Shown: positions 36,765 to 46,212, counted from the first letter of the stretch. The stretch is 64,000 bases of DNA from CAYGLF01 sp964350945 (GCA_964350945.1 CAYGLF010000008.1:4726-68725); one strand, 5' to 3'. The notes: generated by a model from the letters alone, not told the origin. A program made the numbers and translations.

Positions 36765-37448
36765 ATGCCACTAGAAATCCATACCCAAGCTATTTGTCTC
36801 TCGTCTTTTAACTATCGAGACCACGATCGCATAGCCACTTATTTTACCTCCGAAAAGGGGCTTATTAAACTTCTAGTTCATTCCGCAAATCGCCCTCGCA
36901 GCTCACGACAGGTGTTATCAGAGCCTCTTTGTTTGATCCATTTAACTTATCGCCAAAAAAATGGCGATATTCACAGCCTTAAAGAAGCTAAGGCAATCGA
37001 TTCATTTTTAGAGCTAAGATCAGACTATGACTTTTTATGTGCTGCACTGCAATTACTTAACTGGACTCAGAAATGTCATACTTTAGAAGAGCCTAACCCC
37101 AAAATGTTCTTGTTACTCAAGAGCTATCTCAAAAAGATTCCACAGTTTAACAATCCCAAAGCTTTGGTCTGCAGCTACCAGCTTAAGCTTTTAATTTTAG
37201 AAGGCCTTTGGACAATTCACACGCGGTGCGCTCGATGCTCGTCCTCTTTAGAACAATTTTATTATACTTCAAATTCCTACTACTGCAAGCTATGCGCCCC
37301 TTCACTCGCTTTAAAATTCGAGTTAGAAGAAATCCAAAAAATCAGCTCTTTAATCCACGAGCGCTCATATCAAAAACTCAACGAGCTCACTTTAGAAGAA
37401 GGTTTATCTCAGAAAATCGAGCAGCTTTTTTTAGCCTCTCACCATTAA
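36765..37448 (+). CDS. recO: DNA repair protein RecO
   Basis: 227 residues. N-terminal OB-fold region (SSFNYRDHDRIATYFTSEKGLIKLLVHSANRPRS) followed by a helical domain and a zinc-binding site with two pairs, CARC at about 158 and CKLC near 178. RecO anneals SSB-coated DNA and loads RecA with RecR. Matches CT470. The stop codon overlaps that of the convergent LysE-like gene (TTAA). Confidence 0.93.
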   Translation: MPLEIHTQAICLSSFNYRDHDRIATYFTSEKGLIKLLVHSANRPRSSRQVLSEPLCLIHLTYRQKNGDIHSLKEAKAIDSFLELRSDYDFLCAALQLLNWTQKCHTLEEPNPKMFLLLKSYLKKIPQFNNPKALVCSYQLKLLILEGLWTIHTRCARCSSSLEQFYYTSNSYYCKLCAPSLALKFELEEIQKISSLIHERSYQKLNELTLEEGLSQKIEQLFLASHH

Positions 37449-38125
37449 AAAACTTTTCCAAATACTCGTATATTAAAGATGAGGGTTAACAAAATAAGCA
37501 CCCCAAACAAAAGAACTAAAATAGCTGAGACTTTATTGAGGATAAAAAGACCCCTATCATTGAGTTTGTCCTTGAAAAGGGTCGTAACTTGCACCAGTAA
37601 AAACCACCATAAACTAGCTCCTGCAATGACTCCTAGAACCAGAGAAATGGTTGCATAAAGATGCTGCCCAACATTGGAGAGCCCAAACCCTGAAAAAATG
37701 GCCAGATAGGCTAAAAGGGTAATAGGATTTGAAAGATCTAAAAATAGAGCAGTCATAAATGTCTCGCCTAGGTGGTCCACAGAATCAAGAGACTTTTTAG
37801 GTTGTCTTACAGTCTTCCTTTTTAATAGGATATACACCCCCATTCCGATGAGGAAACAACCTCCAAGTAAGCGAAGCCAAAAAGCCTCCTCAGTTAAAAA
37901 ACGGATGACAAAATTAAGACCAAATGCGGCGATGACAGCATAAAAGGCATCTCCAAAAGTAGCTCCAACTGCTGTAGCAATCCCATGAAACCAACCTTTG
38001 TTAAGAGTTCTCTTGATACATAAGACAGCAACAGGGCCTGTAGGAGCCGCCACAATAAAGCCAATCATGGCCCCTTTTATGGCATAGTAGAGTTCATGCA
38101 TTTTAGTTTTGCCCTTTTTAGCCAC
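37445..38125 (-). CDS. LysE/RhtB-family amino-acid exporter
   Basis: 226 residues with about six membrane segments. The family signature GAMIGFIVAAPTGPVAVLCIKRTLNKGW sits at the first helix, and GATFGDAFYAVIAAFGLNFV and FLDLSNPITLLAYLAIF follow, as in LysE/RhtB exporters. Substrate unknown. A second start (Met9, MHELYY) may be the true one, because the first eight residues are only charged. It lies between recO and tRNA-Leu. Confidence 0.88.
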   Translation of the reverse strand: MAKKGKTKMHELYYAIKGAMIGFIVAAPTGPVAVLCIKRTLNKGWFHGIATAVGATFGDAFYAVIAAFGLNFVIRFLTEEAFWLRLLGGCFLIGMGVYILLKRKTVRQPKKSLDSVDHLGETFMTALFLDLSNPITLLAYLAIFSGFGLSNVGQHLYATISLVLGVIAGASLWWFLLVQVTTLFKDKLNDRGLFILNKVSAILVLLFGVLILLTLIFNIRVFGKVF

Positions 38126-38178
38126 AAAGTAACTAAAAAAATGAAATGAATCAAATATTTTTTTGAAAGAAAAAAGGA

Positions 38179-38262
38179 TGCGAAAGAGGGGACTCGAACC
38201 CCTACAGGATAACTCCCACTAGCCCCTCAAGCTAGCGTGTCTACCAATTCCACCACTTCCGC
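38179..38262 (-). tRNA. tRNA-Leu (anticodon GAG)
   Basis: 84 bases on the minus strand. Acceptor GCGGAAG pairs with CTTTCGC (one G-U), the D-arm has TGGTGGAATTGGTAGACAC, the anticodon stem CTAGC/GCTAG encloses TTGAGGG with anticodon GAG, a long variable arm (TGGGAGTTATCCTGT) follows as in class II tRNAs, and the T-arm contains GGGTTCGAGTCCC. Discriminator A is the leucine identity base. Confidence 0.96.
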
Positions 38263-38360
38263 AAAAGAAAGAGGACTATCCTAACAAAAAAAGAGAGAAA
38301 CTCGCAAGGCGATTTTTAGTCCCTTTGCATAGAAATTATTTTTTGTTATAATCAGACCCT

Positions 38361-38570
38361 ATGAAACATCTTTTAAAACTATTAATTACCATCTATCAGT
38401 GGACCCTCTCTCCCCTACTGGGAAAGTGCTGTCGGTTTTACCCCAGCTGCTCCCACTATTCAAAAGAAGCTATTGAAAAATATGGCGTTGTTAAAGGATG
38501 TTATTTGACTCTCAAGCGACTCATCAAATGTTTCCCCTGGCACCCAGGCGGCTACGACCCTGTTCCCTAG
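38361..38570 (+). CDS. yidD: Membrane protein insertion efficiency factor YidD
   Basis: 69 residues, the usual YidD size. The conserved block CCRFYPSCSHYSKEAIEKYG and the C-terminal CFPWHPGGYDPVP identify the family. YidD is a small membrane-associated protein that helps YidC insert inner-membrane proteins. Matches CT473, between recO and pheT. The stop codon overlaps that of the convergent LysM gene (CTAG). Confidence 0.95.
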   Translation: MKHLLKLLITIYQWTLSPLLGKCCRFYPSCSHYSKEAIEKYGVVKGCYLTLKRLIKCFPWHPGGYDPVP

Positions 38571-39841
38571 GGAATAATAAGAGTTTTTCCTACTTTGATC
38601 AGATCTGAATCGAGCCCATTTGCAGCTTTCAAAACATCAAGCTTGACCTGATGTTTTTTTGCTATTTTCCATAAATTGTCACCATCTTGAACAGTATAGT
38701 GTTTTTGAGAGTTCTCAGGGGGCTCTGCAACGATCACTGGTTGTGTGCTTAGCTGTGGAATATTTTCACTCGGCTGCACTTGGTACTTCTGTGAGATGTA
38801 CTGCAAGGCCTCTTCATAGTTAAAAACTTCAGGAAAAGGTCTAGAGGCATAATGGTACAGCAATCTACAAGCCTCTTGGCGCACCCAATCACTGCGCTGG
38901 CTGACTGAAAGGTGCAAAGCAAAATTTTCAGATAAATTTGAACGCTTTTCTAAAAGGCTCAAAAGAGCTACCACTTGGTTATCTGAAAGTTTTTTCAAAG
39001 CATGCTCGGGATCAATTTCTAAAATTAACTGTGCCGCTAGCTCGGAACCAAAATCAAGATATTTACAAAGCCACTTGAGGCGTGCGGGATTGTTTATATC
39101 AGAAGCTGCAGCACGTTCATTTGTAAAACCTTCCAAAATCTCCCAGGGTCCTTGCAAAATAATTTTGATTAAGACCTCTTTGGGAACCGATAGAGAGCGA
39201 AAAAGCCCCTCTACATACAAAAATTCTTTGCTTAAATAAAACGCATTTTTTAATGACGTATCTTCTAATCCCTGCGCTAATTTTTTATAAAGCCCCTGAC
39301 TTGTTAATGGCCACAGCTCATTTTGAGCAAATGTCTCTACCATTTGATACTGTGAATTCGTCAAACCTGAAACAATAGGATACGATACATTCAAGCTTTC
39401 TTGGTTGGAAATGAGAATAAAGCGCTCTTTAAATTCTTGCCCTAAAAGTGCCCGTTTTAAATCAAAATCAAACTGATTTCTCAACACAGAAAGAGCTATA
39501 TCGCACTCACAAAAACCATCCTCTAAAGATACTTTTGATCCTAATAAATTGATCAAAGCTCGCTCGTCAAGGCTTAAAAACTGCATCAGCGTATTCTCCA
39601 GGCTCTGACTCAAATCTGTTGAAGGAGCCTGGGAAATCGGATGTGTGGTGGTATATTTCTCAATAGGCCCTTTAAATTTAACAGCATTGAAAATGAGAGA
39701 AGTTAACAAAGCAACATTGAGCGCAACACTAAATACCAGGCTTTGAACCGCCCACTTGCTACTGCCACCCTCTTTTTTCTCACGCTTTTGCGACAAAAGC
39801 CCGCGCTGTTTTCTTTTAATACGACTCATGACCTTTCCCAC
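38567..39841 (-). CDS. Membrane-anchored LysM-domain protein
   Basis: 424 residues. A highly basic N-terminus (residues 1-28) precedes one membrane segment (about 33-52, SLVFSVALNVALLTSLIFNAV). The long middle part is helical and unrecognised. The C-terminus (about 379-424) is a LysM domain, HYTVQDGDNLWKIAKKHQV to VGKTLIIP, which binds N-acetylglucosamine glycans such as peptidoglycan. It occupies the place of CT474 in C. trachomatis, between yidD and pheT. The topology places the LysM outside the inner membrane. It may link the envelope to the limited division-site peptidoglycan; this is inference. Confidence 0.82.
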   Translation of the reverse strand: MGKVMSRIKRKQRGLLSQKREKKEGGSSKWAVQSLVFSVALNVALLTSLIFNAVKFKGPIEKYTTTHPISQAPSTDLSQSLENTLMQFLSLDERALINLLGSKVSLEDGFCECDIALSVLRNQFDFDLKRALLGQEFKERFILISNQESLNVSYPIVSGLTNSQYQMVETFAQNELWPLTSQGLYKKLAQGLEDTSLKNAFYLSKEFLYVEGLFRSLSVPKEVLIKIILQGPWEILEGFTNERAAASDINNPARLKWLCKYLDFGSELAAQLILEIDPEHALKKLSDNQVVALLSLLEKRSNLSENFALHLSVSQRSDWVRQEACRLLYHYASRPFPEVFNYEEALQYISQKYQVQPSENIPQLSTQPVIVAEPPENSQKHYTVQDGDNLWKIAKKHQVKLDVLKAANGLDSDLIKVGKTLIIP

Positions 39842-39953
39842 CCCATCTTAATTTTTATCGAATAGTCTTCTATTCAATAGAAATTTATCCTTTTCGTCAA
39901 TCCTCTAAATTTGATAGAATCTAAGAGATCAAAAACCAGAATCCCACTATCCA

Positions 39954-42347
39954 ATGCGCTTTAGCTTAAACTGGCTTCAAGATTTTTTTAAAACAGACCT
40001 TTTGCAACTCGAACTTGCTGAAGCTTTGACTTGTTCGGGTCTCGAAGTAGATGCTGTCGAAACTGTCAACCCTCAATTTGAAGGAGTGATTGTTGCTCAA
40101 GTCACCGCCATCACTGCTCACCCCAATGCTGACAAACTATGCATTGCAACCGTATTTGACGGCAAAGAACACTTACAAGTAGTCTGTGGCGCCTCAAACT
40201 GTAGAGCAGACCTCATCACCGCTTTTGCTCCTATTGGTTCCCATTTAATTGACAAACAAGGAAAAAAGCACCTTTTAAAGAAAGGAGTTTTGCGCTCTAT
40301 TGAATCTTTCGGAATGCTTTTATCAGCTGAAGAGCTTGGCCTAGATGAAAAAAGTGAAGGTATTATTGAACTTAATGAATCCTTCAAAATAGGACAACCA
40401 CTAGCACCCCTTTTTCAGGACACTGTTTTAGACATCTCTTTCACTCCTAATTTGGGGCATGCCATGAGTCACCTTGGGATTGCAAGAGAGGTTTCATGTC
40501 TGTTTGAGAAGCCATATAAGATTCCGCCTGTAAAGGAGGCTGCCTTAGGAAAGTTCAAAACTGAAGATTATGTCTCTTTAGATGTTCAAAGCTCTAAAGA
40601 CTGTTTAAGCTACTCCTGTATTCTCATTAAAAATGTGCAGGTAGGCCCCTCCCCCCTGTGGCTTCAACAACGACTCAAAATGTGCGGTGTTAAAAGTATC
40701 AACAATGTCGTTGATGTCACCAATTACCTCTTACATGAATTGGGGCACCCCCTTCATGCCTATGACTTCGATCTCATAGAAGGGGGCGAAATTCAAGTGG
40801 GCACATCCAGAAGCTCTTCTTTAAAAACCCTCGACCAGGTGGAGCGTGAACTTTATGAAGGATGTTTACTGATCGAAGATCAATCAGGACCTATAGCCAT
40901 TGCTGGAGTTATGGGAGGCGCTAGAACTCAAGTCACCAATGAAACGGTGCATGTTCTTTTAGAAGCGGCTCACTTCAGCCCACAAATCACTCGAAAAATG
41001 AGTCGTACCTTAGGGCTATATACTGAAGCCTCTAAACACTTTGAACGTGGTGTCGACAACTCAATGATTCTAAAAGCTCTTCAAAGAGCAGCAGACCTGA
41101 TTCAAAACATTGCCGGAGGCCTCGTCGCAAAAGAGCCTTTGTCCTATGCTCTAAAAGCATTCAAACCAAAAATTATTACGTGCAGACCTTCTTTTGTATC
41201 TCGCATTTTAGGGGTTTCTATCCCCGAAAAAGAGATGGAAGCCATTTTAAAACGCCTTGAGTTTGGAGTTGAAAAGAAAGAGGATCTTTTAGAAATTGCA
41301 GTTCCTTCATACCGCAATGACATCAACCACGAAATAGATTTTGTCGAAGAAATAGCCCGCATTTATGGGCTAAACCATTTGAACCAACAAAAGCTGACTC
41401 TCACCCCCTCTGTGACAGAAGACTGCTTTGACTATCAAATTGAAAAAAAATTACACCAATGTTTTTTGCAAGAAGGTCTTCAAGAAGTTATTTCATGTGA
41501 CCTGGTAAGCCCTGAGATGAATGCCCTGCACACCGGCCAAGGATTGGCGATCAACACTCTCAACTACATGTCGCAAGAGCAGTCCAGCTTAAGGACCTCT
41601 CTACTTGCAAGTCACTTGCAAGTTATGAAGAAAAACCAAGATCACCAGATGCCCAATATACAAATTTATGAAATTGGGCAAATCTATAGTATGCAAGGAG
41701 ACTGCTTTTCTGAAGTTAGCCAAGCAGCCGTGTCGCTCATGGGCTCTCCCACACCTGCGCACTATCTCCAGTCCGAAAAAGAACTCAATTTTTTTCATCT
41801 CAAAGGCATTTTAGAAAACGTCTTCGAAGAACTTACTCCAGAAAAATTAACATTTGAGAAATCATCTCATGCTTTTTTTCATCCAGGAATTCAAGCTGAT
41901 ATTTTACACGAAGAGGTCAAACTCGGATTTTTAGGGCAAATTCATCCCAAAATTTTACGCAAATCAGGACTTAAAAAACCTGTGTTTTTTGCTTCTTTTG
42001 CAACCACTCCATTCATCGCTTTAAATGCCCGCCCTAAAGAAATCAATCCCCTAGCCCTTTATCCTAGCTCGGAACGTGACTGGACTTTCACCTGCCTTGA
42101 TGACTTACAAATAGGTCACCTACTGCAGCTGTTATTAAAAATTCCTTCTCGTATTTTAAAAGACGTTTACCTCCTTGATTTATACCGCAGTGAAAAAATT
42201 GGCCTGGATCGAAAAAATGTAACCTTGCGATTTGTTTACAGAAATGATAAAAAGACCCTCTCTTTTGAGGCTATTGAAGTTGAGCACGCTAAAATGATCT
42301 GCGAGGCTCAAACAAAAATGAAAAGTTTAATTATTCAACCTACTTAA
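39954..42347 (+). CDS. pheT: Phenylalanyl-tRNA synthetase beta subunit
   Basis: 797 residues, full length. Domains in order: N-terminal part, tRNA-binding EMAP/OB domain (about 43-155; HPNADKLCIATVF, VVCGASNCR), the B3/B4 editing domain (LLIEDQSGPIAIAGVMGG near 315 and FERGVDN near 365), B5 (about 405-480; YRNDINHEIDFVEEIARIYG), a catalytic-like core and the C-terminal ferredoxin-fold anticodon domain (YPSSERDWTF to the end). Works as alpha2beta2 with PheS, which is not in this window. Matches CT475. Confidence 0.97.
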   Translation: MRFSLNWLQDFFKTDLLQLELAEALTCSGLEVDAVETVNPQFEGVIVAQVTAITAHPNADKLCIATVFDGKEHLQVVCGASNCRADLITAFAPIGSHLIDKQGKKHLLKKGVLRSIESFGMLLSAEELGLDEKSEGIIELNESFKIGQPLAPLFQDTVLDISFTPNLGHAMSHLGIAREVSCLFEKPYKIPPVKEAALGKFKTEDYVSLDVQSSKDCLSYSCILIKNVQVGPSPLWLQQRLKMCGVKSINNVVDVTNYLLHELGHPLHAYDFDLIEGGEIQVGTSRSSSLKTLDQVERELYEGCLLIEDQSGPIAIAGVMGGARTQVTNETVHVLLEAAHFSPQITRKMSRTLGLYTEASKHFERGVDNSMILKALQRAADLIQNIAGGLVAKEPLSYALKAFKPKIITCRPSFVSRILGVSIPEKEMEAILKRLEFGVEKKEDLLEIAVPSYRNDINHEIDFVEEIARIYGLNHLNQQKLTLTPSVTEDCFDYQIEKKLHQCFLQEGLQEVISCDLVSPEMNALHTGQGLAINTLNYMSQEQSSLRTSLLASHLQVMKKNQDHQMPNIQIYEIGQIYSMQGDCFSEVSQAAVSLMGSPTPAHYLQSEKELNFFHLKGILENVFEELTPEKLTFEKSSHAFFHPGIQADILHEEVKLGFLGQIHPKILRKSGLKKPVFFASFATTPFIALNARPKEINPLALYPSSERDWTFTCLDDLQIGHLLQLLLKIPSRILKDVYLLDLYRSEKIGLDRKNVTLRFVYRNDKKTLSFEAIEVEHAKMICEAQTKMKSLIIQPT

Positions 42348-42361
42348 ATGGAGCTACTCTT

Positions 42362-43318
42362 ATGCTAAAGGTTCAAGTGCGAATTTTCTTCGCTGCCCTC
42401 TTTGCTCTTTGCACACTCACTGCTTGCAGCAACCCTAGAAAAAATGTAATGAGCACCTTATTCATCCATAAATATGGGGCTGCTATTGAGGAAAATGATT
42501 GGTATAACCGCGGTGGAAATGGACAAATCGTGACCGATTATAAAAATGGGGTGACCATCACTCAAAATTTTGTTAATGGTGACCTAGAAGGAAAAACAAC
42601 CTATTCTTTTCCCTTCAGTAGCTTGATAGAAAAAGAAGAGCTATATCGCCAGGGCCATCGGATATCAACGACCACCCATTTTACATCAGGTGTCCCTAAA
42701 GAAAAGATAGAGAACCCATCTCAATCTAAAACAATTATTACTCAGTGGTTTGAAAGTGGCCAACCTAAAAGCATTGAAAACTTTATCGACGGAAGACTTG
42801 ATGAAGGAGAATACTACTCCAACTCTAATGAGATTGAATCACGGGTAAAAGCTGGAGAAGGATTAAAAATAGAGCGTAATGCATATGGGGAATTTGTCTC
42901 AAAAACTGAATTTAAGAATGGAGAAAAAAGGCTTACAACCACTTTCCATTCGAATGGAGACCCTAAAACAATTACTCCTTACCTGCACGGACAAATACAC
43001 GGGACCAAAAAAATCTTTTTGATCAATGGAGTCCCCGATCGTTTTGAAACGTGGAAAGAGGGGCAACAACAAGGTGAGACCCAAATTTTTAGAGATGGCC
43101 AGTGCTACTCGAAGCAAAGCTATGTTGCAGGAACTAAAAATGGCCTTGAGAAAATTTTCAATGAAGCAGGCGACTTAGCTTGTGAGATTACCTGGAAAAA
43201 TGACTTAAAACACGGCGTTTTAAAAAACTACTATCATGATACTATTCGAATGGAATGGTACTATTATGGTAGAAAAGTATCTCACGCAGATTTCGAAAAC
43301 TTAATCTTTGAGAGATAA
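42362..43318 (+). CDS. Lipoprotein with MORN-like (YwqK-type) repeats
   Basis: 318 residues. Signal peptide with lipobox LTAC (Cys21), so membrane-anchored in the periplasm or outer membrane. The mature part is built of about 20-residue beta-hairpin repeats of the MORN_2/YwqK type, for example YKNGVTITQNFVNGDLEGKT, FESGQPKSIENFIDGRLDEG, FHSNGDPKTITPYLHGQIHG and FNEAGDLACEITWKNDLKHG. The function of this family is unknown; in other bacteria it is sometimes mislabelled as an antitoxin. It starts 14 bases after pheT and corresponds to CT476. Confidence 0.85.
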   Translation: MLKVQVRIFFAALFALCTLTACSNPRKNVMSTLFIHKYGAAIEENDWYNRGGNGQIVTDYKNGVTITQNFVNGDLEGKTTYSFPFSSLIEKEELYRQGHRISTTTHFTSGVPKEKIENPSQSKTIITQWFESGQPKSIENFIDGRLDEGEYYSNSNEIESRVKAGEGLKIERNAYGEFVSKTEFKNGEKRLTTTFHSNGDPKTITPYLHGQIHGTKKIFLINGVPDRFETWKEGQQQGETQIFRDGQCYSKQSYVAGTKNGLEKIFNEAGDLACEITWKNDLKHGVLKNYYHDTIRMEWYYYGRKVSHADFENLIFER

Positions 43319-43322
43319 ATTC

Positions 43323-43802
43323 GTGGAGGGGGCCTTTACAAAAGAGTTTGTAAATGGCCCCCCTATTTGTGTCTCCATTTGGGTCTCTAGGGACCAGGTG
43401 GAGCGCATCACCCTAGCATTTGCAGAAAACTTCTCAATGTTTATTCGCGGAAATGGATCCCAAAAATTGATGGATCAGATAGCTGATTGGATATCATCTT
43501 ACAGCAAAAAAAAGAAAGCTCCCCTTCCCCCTTTAAACCTCTCAAAAATCTCGCCCTTCTATCAAACCACTTTAAAAAATTTAGCCGCTGTCCCCTTAGG
43601 GAAAAAGCTAAGCTACCAACGCCTTGCTCAAACTTCAGGATCTCCTAAAGCTTCAAGAGCTGTAGGAAGTGCTTGTAAGAAGAACCCCTTTCCTTTAATG
43701 ATTCCCTGTCACCGGGTCGTTCGATCAGACAACTCCTTAGGAAATTTTTTATACGGTCAGTCAATGAAAAAAGAACTTCTTGTGTTTGAAAATGCCCTCT
43801 GA
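43323..43802 (+). CDS. ogt: Methylated-DNA-protein cysteine methyltransferase
   Basis: 159 residues from GTG 43323, four bases after the upstream stop with GAGAG about 8 bases before it; a TTG at 43308 would overlap the lipoprotein gene and add five residues. The acceptor-cysteine motif IPCHRVV (Cys129 from this start) and the helix-turn-helix LGKKLSYQRLAQTSGSPKASRAVGSA are clear. The protein removes O6-alkyl groups from guanine and is consumed by the reaction. Matches CT477 (named ada there); it lacks the Ada N-terminal activator domain. Confidence 0.94.
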   Translation: MEGAFTKEFVNGPPICVSIWVSRDQVERITLAFAENFSMFIRGNGSQKLMDQIADWISSYSKKKKAPLPPLNLSKISPFYQTTLKNLAAVPLGKKLSYQRLAQTSGSPKASRAVGSACKKNPFPLMIPCHRVVRSDNSLGNFLYGQSMKKELLVFENAL

Positions 43803-43867
43803 TTCTTTTTTTTGGCGCTGAAACAAAAAACCTTTGAGCTTTCTTTTAGGAATCTCATATTAAATTT

Positions 43868-43893
43868 AGCTGCAAGAGAAATCTCCTGCAGCT
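43868..43893. terminator. Possible bidirectional hairpin between convergent genes
   Basis: AGCTGCAAGAGA and TCTCCTGCAGCT form a nearly perfect inverted repeat (one mismatch) between the convergent ogt and Cys-rich lipoprotein genes. The flanking T/A runs are short, so termination strength is uncertain. Confidence 0.45.
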
Positions 43894-43916
43894 GAAATAA
43901 TCACTGTGAGCTGTCT

Positions 43917-44384
43917 TTAGGATTTTTTAGGTGAAGTGCGATAAGAGCATCTGCTAGATCCTGTGGCTGCTGACTGACAGCTAGGGCAATTATTTGAAGG
44001 GCTAGCTCTCTCTGAAGAGCATGGGTTGCTCGAACAGTTAGAACAACAAGAGCAGTAGTAGTTCGGAGCAGGGTCTGTATTACAGCACTTTTTTGGCGAT
44101 GAACTACTGGATTTGGGAGCTTTGCGACTGCGCTGTGAATTTGGTGATTTTACCCCACGTCGAGATGGAGATGCAGAGCACTTCCCTTTTTTTCCTGGGT
44201 TGCAGTAAAAACAGCAACAATACTGCTCTGATTCACTATCACAGGTTGGTGAACAACAACCACTTTTATTATGGTTGCAGGGAGTTATTTTACTATTACT
44301 AAAATAATCACATCCATTGGATAGTATAAGGACACATGCTAAAAGCAAAATTTGCGGCACTTTAGATGAAGCTTTTTTATACAT
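43917..44384 (-). CDS. Cysteine-rich lipoprotein
   Basis: 155 residues. A hydrophobic signal peptide ends in lipobox LSNGC with the lipidated Cys25. The mature part of 131 residues contains 20 cysteines, many in CC or CCC clusters (SGCCSPTC, QYCCCFYC, YYCSCCSNC), interrupted by a basic Ser/Pro/Lys linker (about 73-98). The size, lipidation and cysteine content recall the small Cys-rich lipoprotein OmcA of the disulfide-linked chlamydial outer-membrane complex, but I see no direct sequence match. It is transcribed alone, and codon use looks like its neighbours. Confidence 0.7.
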   Translation of the reverse strand: MYKKASSKVPQILLLACVLILSNGCDYFSNSKITPCNHNKSGCCSPTCDSESEQYCCCFYCNPGKKGKCSASPSRRGVKSPNSQRSRKAPKSSSSSPKKCCNTDPAPNYYCSCCSNCSSNPCSSERASPSNNCPSCQSAATGSSRCSYRTSPKKS

Positions 44385-44487
44385 AGATTCTCTCCTAAAC
44401 AGAAATCTTCATTTAAACAATAAGTAGGAAACGTAGATTAAACAAAAAATTGTGTCAACCAAGAATAAATGAAGCAAGCAAAGAGGC

Positions 44488-45438
44488 TTAGCTTGCCTGA
44501 GATTCAGGCAGATAGTAGTACCACTTTCTAAAAGGTTTATTAGAAACATGATTAAAAGGGCGTCTTCTCTTAGCTTGAGTGCAGTCATCACTACAACAGC
44601 CCAAGTGTTCTTTTAAACATGCTTGGCAACAGGTAAATAAAAAGTTACAATCCATATTAGCACAATTATAATAGGTATCTGCTTTGCAACTGCAATATTC
44701 ACACTCAGCAATGGTGTGACTTTTTTCACTCAACTTAGTAACAAGCCGATCATCAAAGACAAATAGACTACCTTCAAAGTGTTGACTACCAAATTGGTGG
44801 CCGTAGTTAATAACTCCACCATCTAACTGATAGACATTTTCAAAACCTTTTTCTTTGAGGTGCGCTGAGTAATATTCACAGCGAATTCCTCCTGTACAAT
44901 ACATCAAAATTGGTTTTGCTTTATCTATTTTTTTCTCTTGAATCAACTTTTGGTCTGTATAGGAAACAAACTCTCTGAAAGTTTTGCATTCAGGAAGGAG
45001 TGCTCCTTGAAAATGCCCCACTTTAGTTTCATAATCATTGCGCACATCTACAAGGGTGTAATCATCACTTTTCTCAAGGCGATCTTTCCACTCTTGAGGA
45101 GAAAGATGCTGACCACGTTTGCTTAAATCTACAGGATGATCAAAAGCAACGAGTTGCTCGCGCACTTTAACGGTCAGTTTAAAAAAAATATTTTCACAAG
45201 AAGGATCGCATTTAAAAATAACTTTTTGAAATCCAGGCTGCTGAGCTAACCAGTCCATGTAGGCCTTACTGTCCTCCTTGCTCCCACTCATTTGACCATT
45301 AATCCCTTCTTTAGAAATATAAATCCTTCCTTTAATGTCTCGGCCTTTAAAAAAAGTTTTATGATCTTTAACCAAGTTTTCTGGATTTTTTACATTACAT
45401 AAGTGATAATAGGCGCAAATTAAATATTTATCTTGCAT
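44488..45438 (-). CDS. trhO: tRNA uridine(34) hydroxylase, rhodanese-domain (TrhO/YceA)
   Basis: 316 residues. N-terminal acylphosphatase-like domain (about 1-95, KGRIYISKEGINGQMSG), rhodanese domain (about 120-225) with catalytic Cys181 in CTGGIRCE, and a C-terminal Cys-rich tail (CEYCSCKADTYYNC, CCQACLKEHLGCCSDDC) that probably binds metal. TrhO makes 5-hydroxyuridine at tRNA position 34 in the presence of oxygen. Matches CT627. It is divergent from rpsD, 148 bases away, as in the CT626-CT627 pair. Confidence 0.94.
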   Translation of the reverse strand: MQDKYLICAYYHLCNVKNPENLVKDHKTFFKGRDIKGRIYISKEGINGQMSGSKEDSKAYMDWLAQQPGFQKVIFKCDPSCENIFFKLTVKVREQLVAFDHPVDLSKRGQHLSPQEWKDRLEKSDDYTLVDVRNDYETKVGHFQGALLPECKTFREFVSYTDQKLIQEKKIDKAKPILMYCTGGIRCEYYSAHLKEKGFENVYQLDGGVINYGHQFGSQHFEGSLFVFDDRLVTKLSEKSHTIAECEYCSCKADTYYNCANMDCNFLFTCCQACLKEHLGCCSDDCTQAKRRRPFNHVSNKPFRKWYYYLPESQAS

Positions 45439-45586
45439 ATATCTGCTCTCAAGCTTGTATTTTTTAGCAGATATTTAAGCGAATCAAGCCTTAAAAATAA
45501 AGGGTAAAAATCTGCTTGTTTAAAACTGATTTATCGATTATTATTTTCCCTTAAAAAACTTAACTGGTAAAAATCCGGAGAACTCA

Positions 45587-46204
45587 ATGTCACGTTACAG
45601 AGGACCTAAAAATAGAATCGCTCGCCGCTTTGGCGCTAATATATTTGGCAGAATTCGCAACCCATTAATTCACAAGTCAAACCCTCCTGGTGTTCATGGA
45701 GCTCGTAGACGTAAAAAATCAGACTATGGACTTCAGCTTGATGAAAAACAAAAATTAAAAGCTGTCTACGGAATGATCTCAGAGCGCCAACTAGTAGGTT
45801 ATTACCAAAAGGCTACCCGCAAGGGTCACACAGCAGGAAATCTTATTTCCTTTTTAGAATGTAGACTTGATAACATGGTCTATCGAATGAAATTAGCTCC
45901 AACTATTTTTGCAGCACAGCAGCTTGTCTCACACGGCCATATTTTGGTGAATGGGAAAAAAGTGGATCGTCGTTCATTCCAGGTTGCTCCAGGTATGAAG
46001 GTTTCTATCAAAGAAAAAGCTTCTAAAATCCCAGCTGTTCAAAGCTCTTTAATAGATTCTAGCCGCACACTACCCGAATATGTTAGCTTTGATCCAAAAA
46101 CACTCGAAGGTGAACTTTTAAGTAACCCTGAGATCGATCAGATTAGCTTCCCGCTAACAATTAATATTCCCGTGATTTGTGACTTCTTAGCTCACACAAC
46201 ATAA
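45587..46204 (+). CDS. rpsD: 30S ribosomal protein S4
   Basis: 205 residues. Start MSRYRGPKNRIARRFG, the conserved KSDYGLQLDEKQKLKAVYGMISERQ block, and the S4 RNA-binding domain (about 95-155; CRLDNMVYRMKLAPTIFAAQQLVSHGHILVNGKKVD). It binds the 16S rRNA 5' domain and starts small-subunit assembly. The zinc-binding cysteines of some S4 proteins are absent. CGGAG lies 7 bases before the ATG. Unlike most bacteria the gene is outside the alpha operon, as in CT626. Confidence 0.98.
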   Translation: MSRYRGPKNRIARRFGANIFGRIRNPLIHKSNPPGVHGARRRKKSDYGLQLDEKQKLKAVYGMISERQLVGYYQKATRKGHTAGNLISFLECRLDNMVYRMKLAPTIFAAQQLVSHGHILVNGKKVDRRSFQVAPGMKVSIKEKASKIPAVQSSLIDSSRTLPEYVSFDPKTLEGELLSNPEIDQISFPLTINIPVICDFLAHTT

Positions 46205-46212
46205 CACAATAT

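Noticed and set aside
42362..43318. Toxin-antitoxin antitoxin (YwqK label)
   Set aside because: The repeats fit that family name, but the protein is a lipoprotein with no toxin partner, in the conserved place of CT476.
44409..44591. 60-codon open frame on the minus strand overlapping the 3' end of trhO
   Set aside because: It lies in another frame of trhO, mostly within it, and lacks a ribosome binding site.
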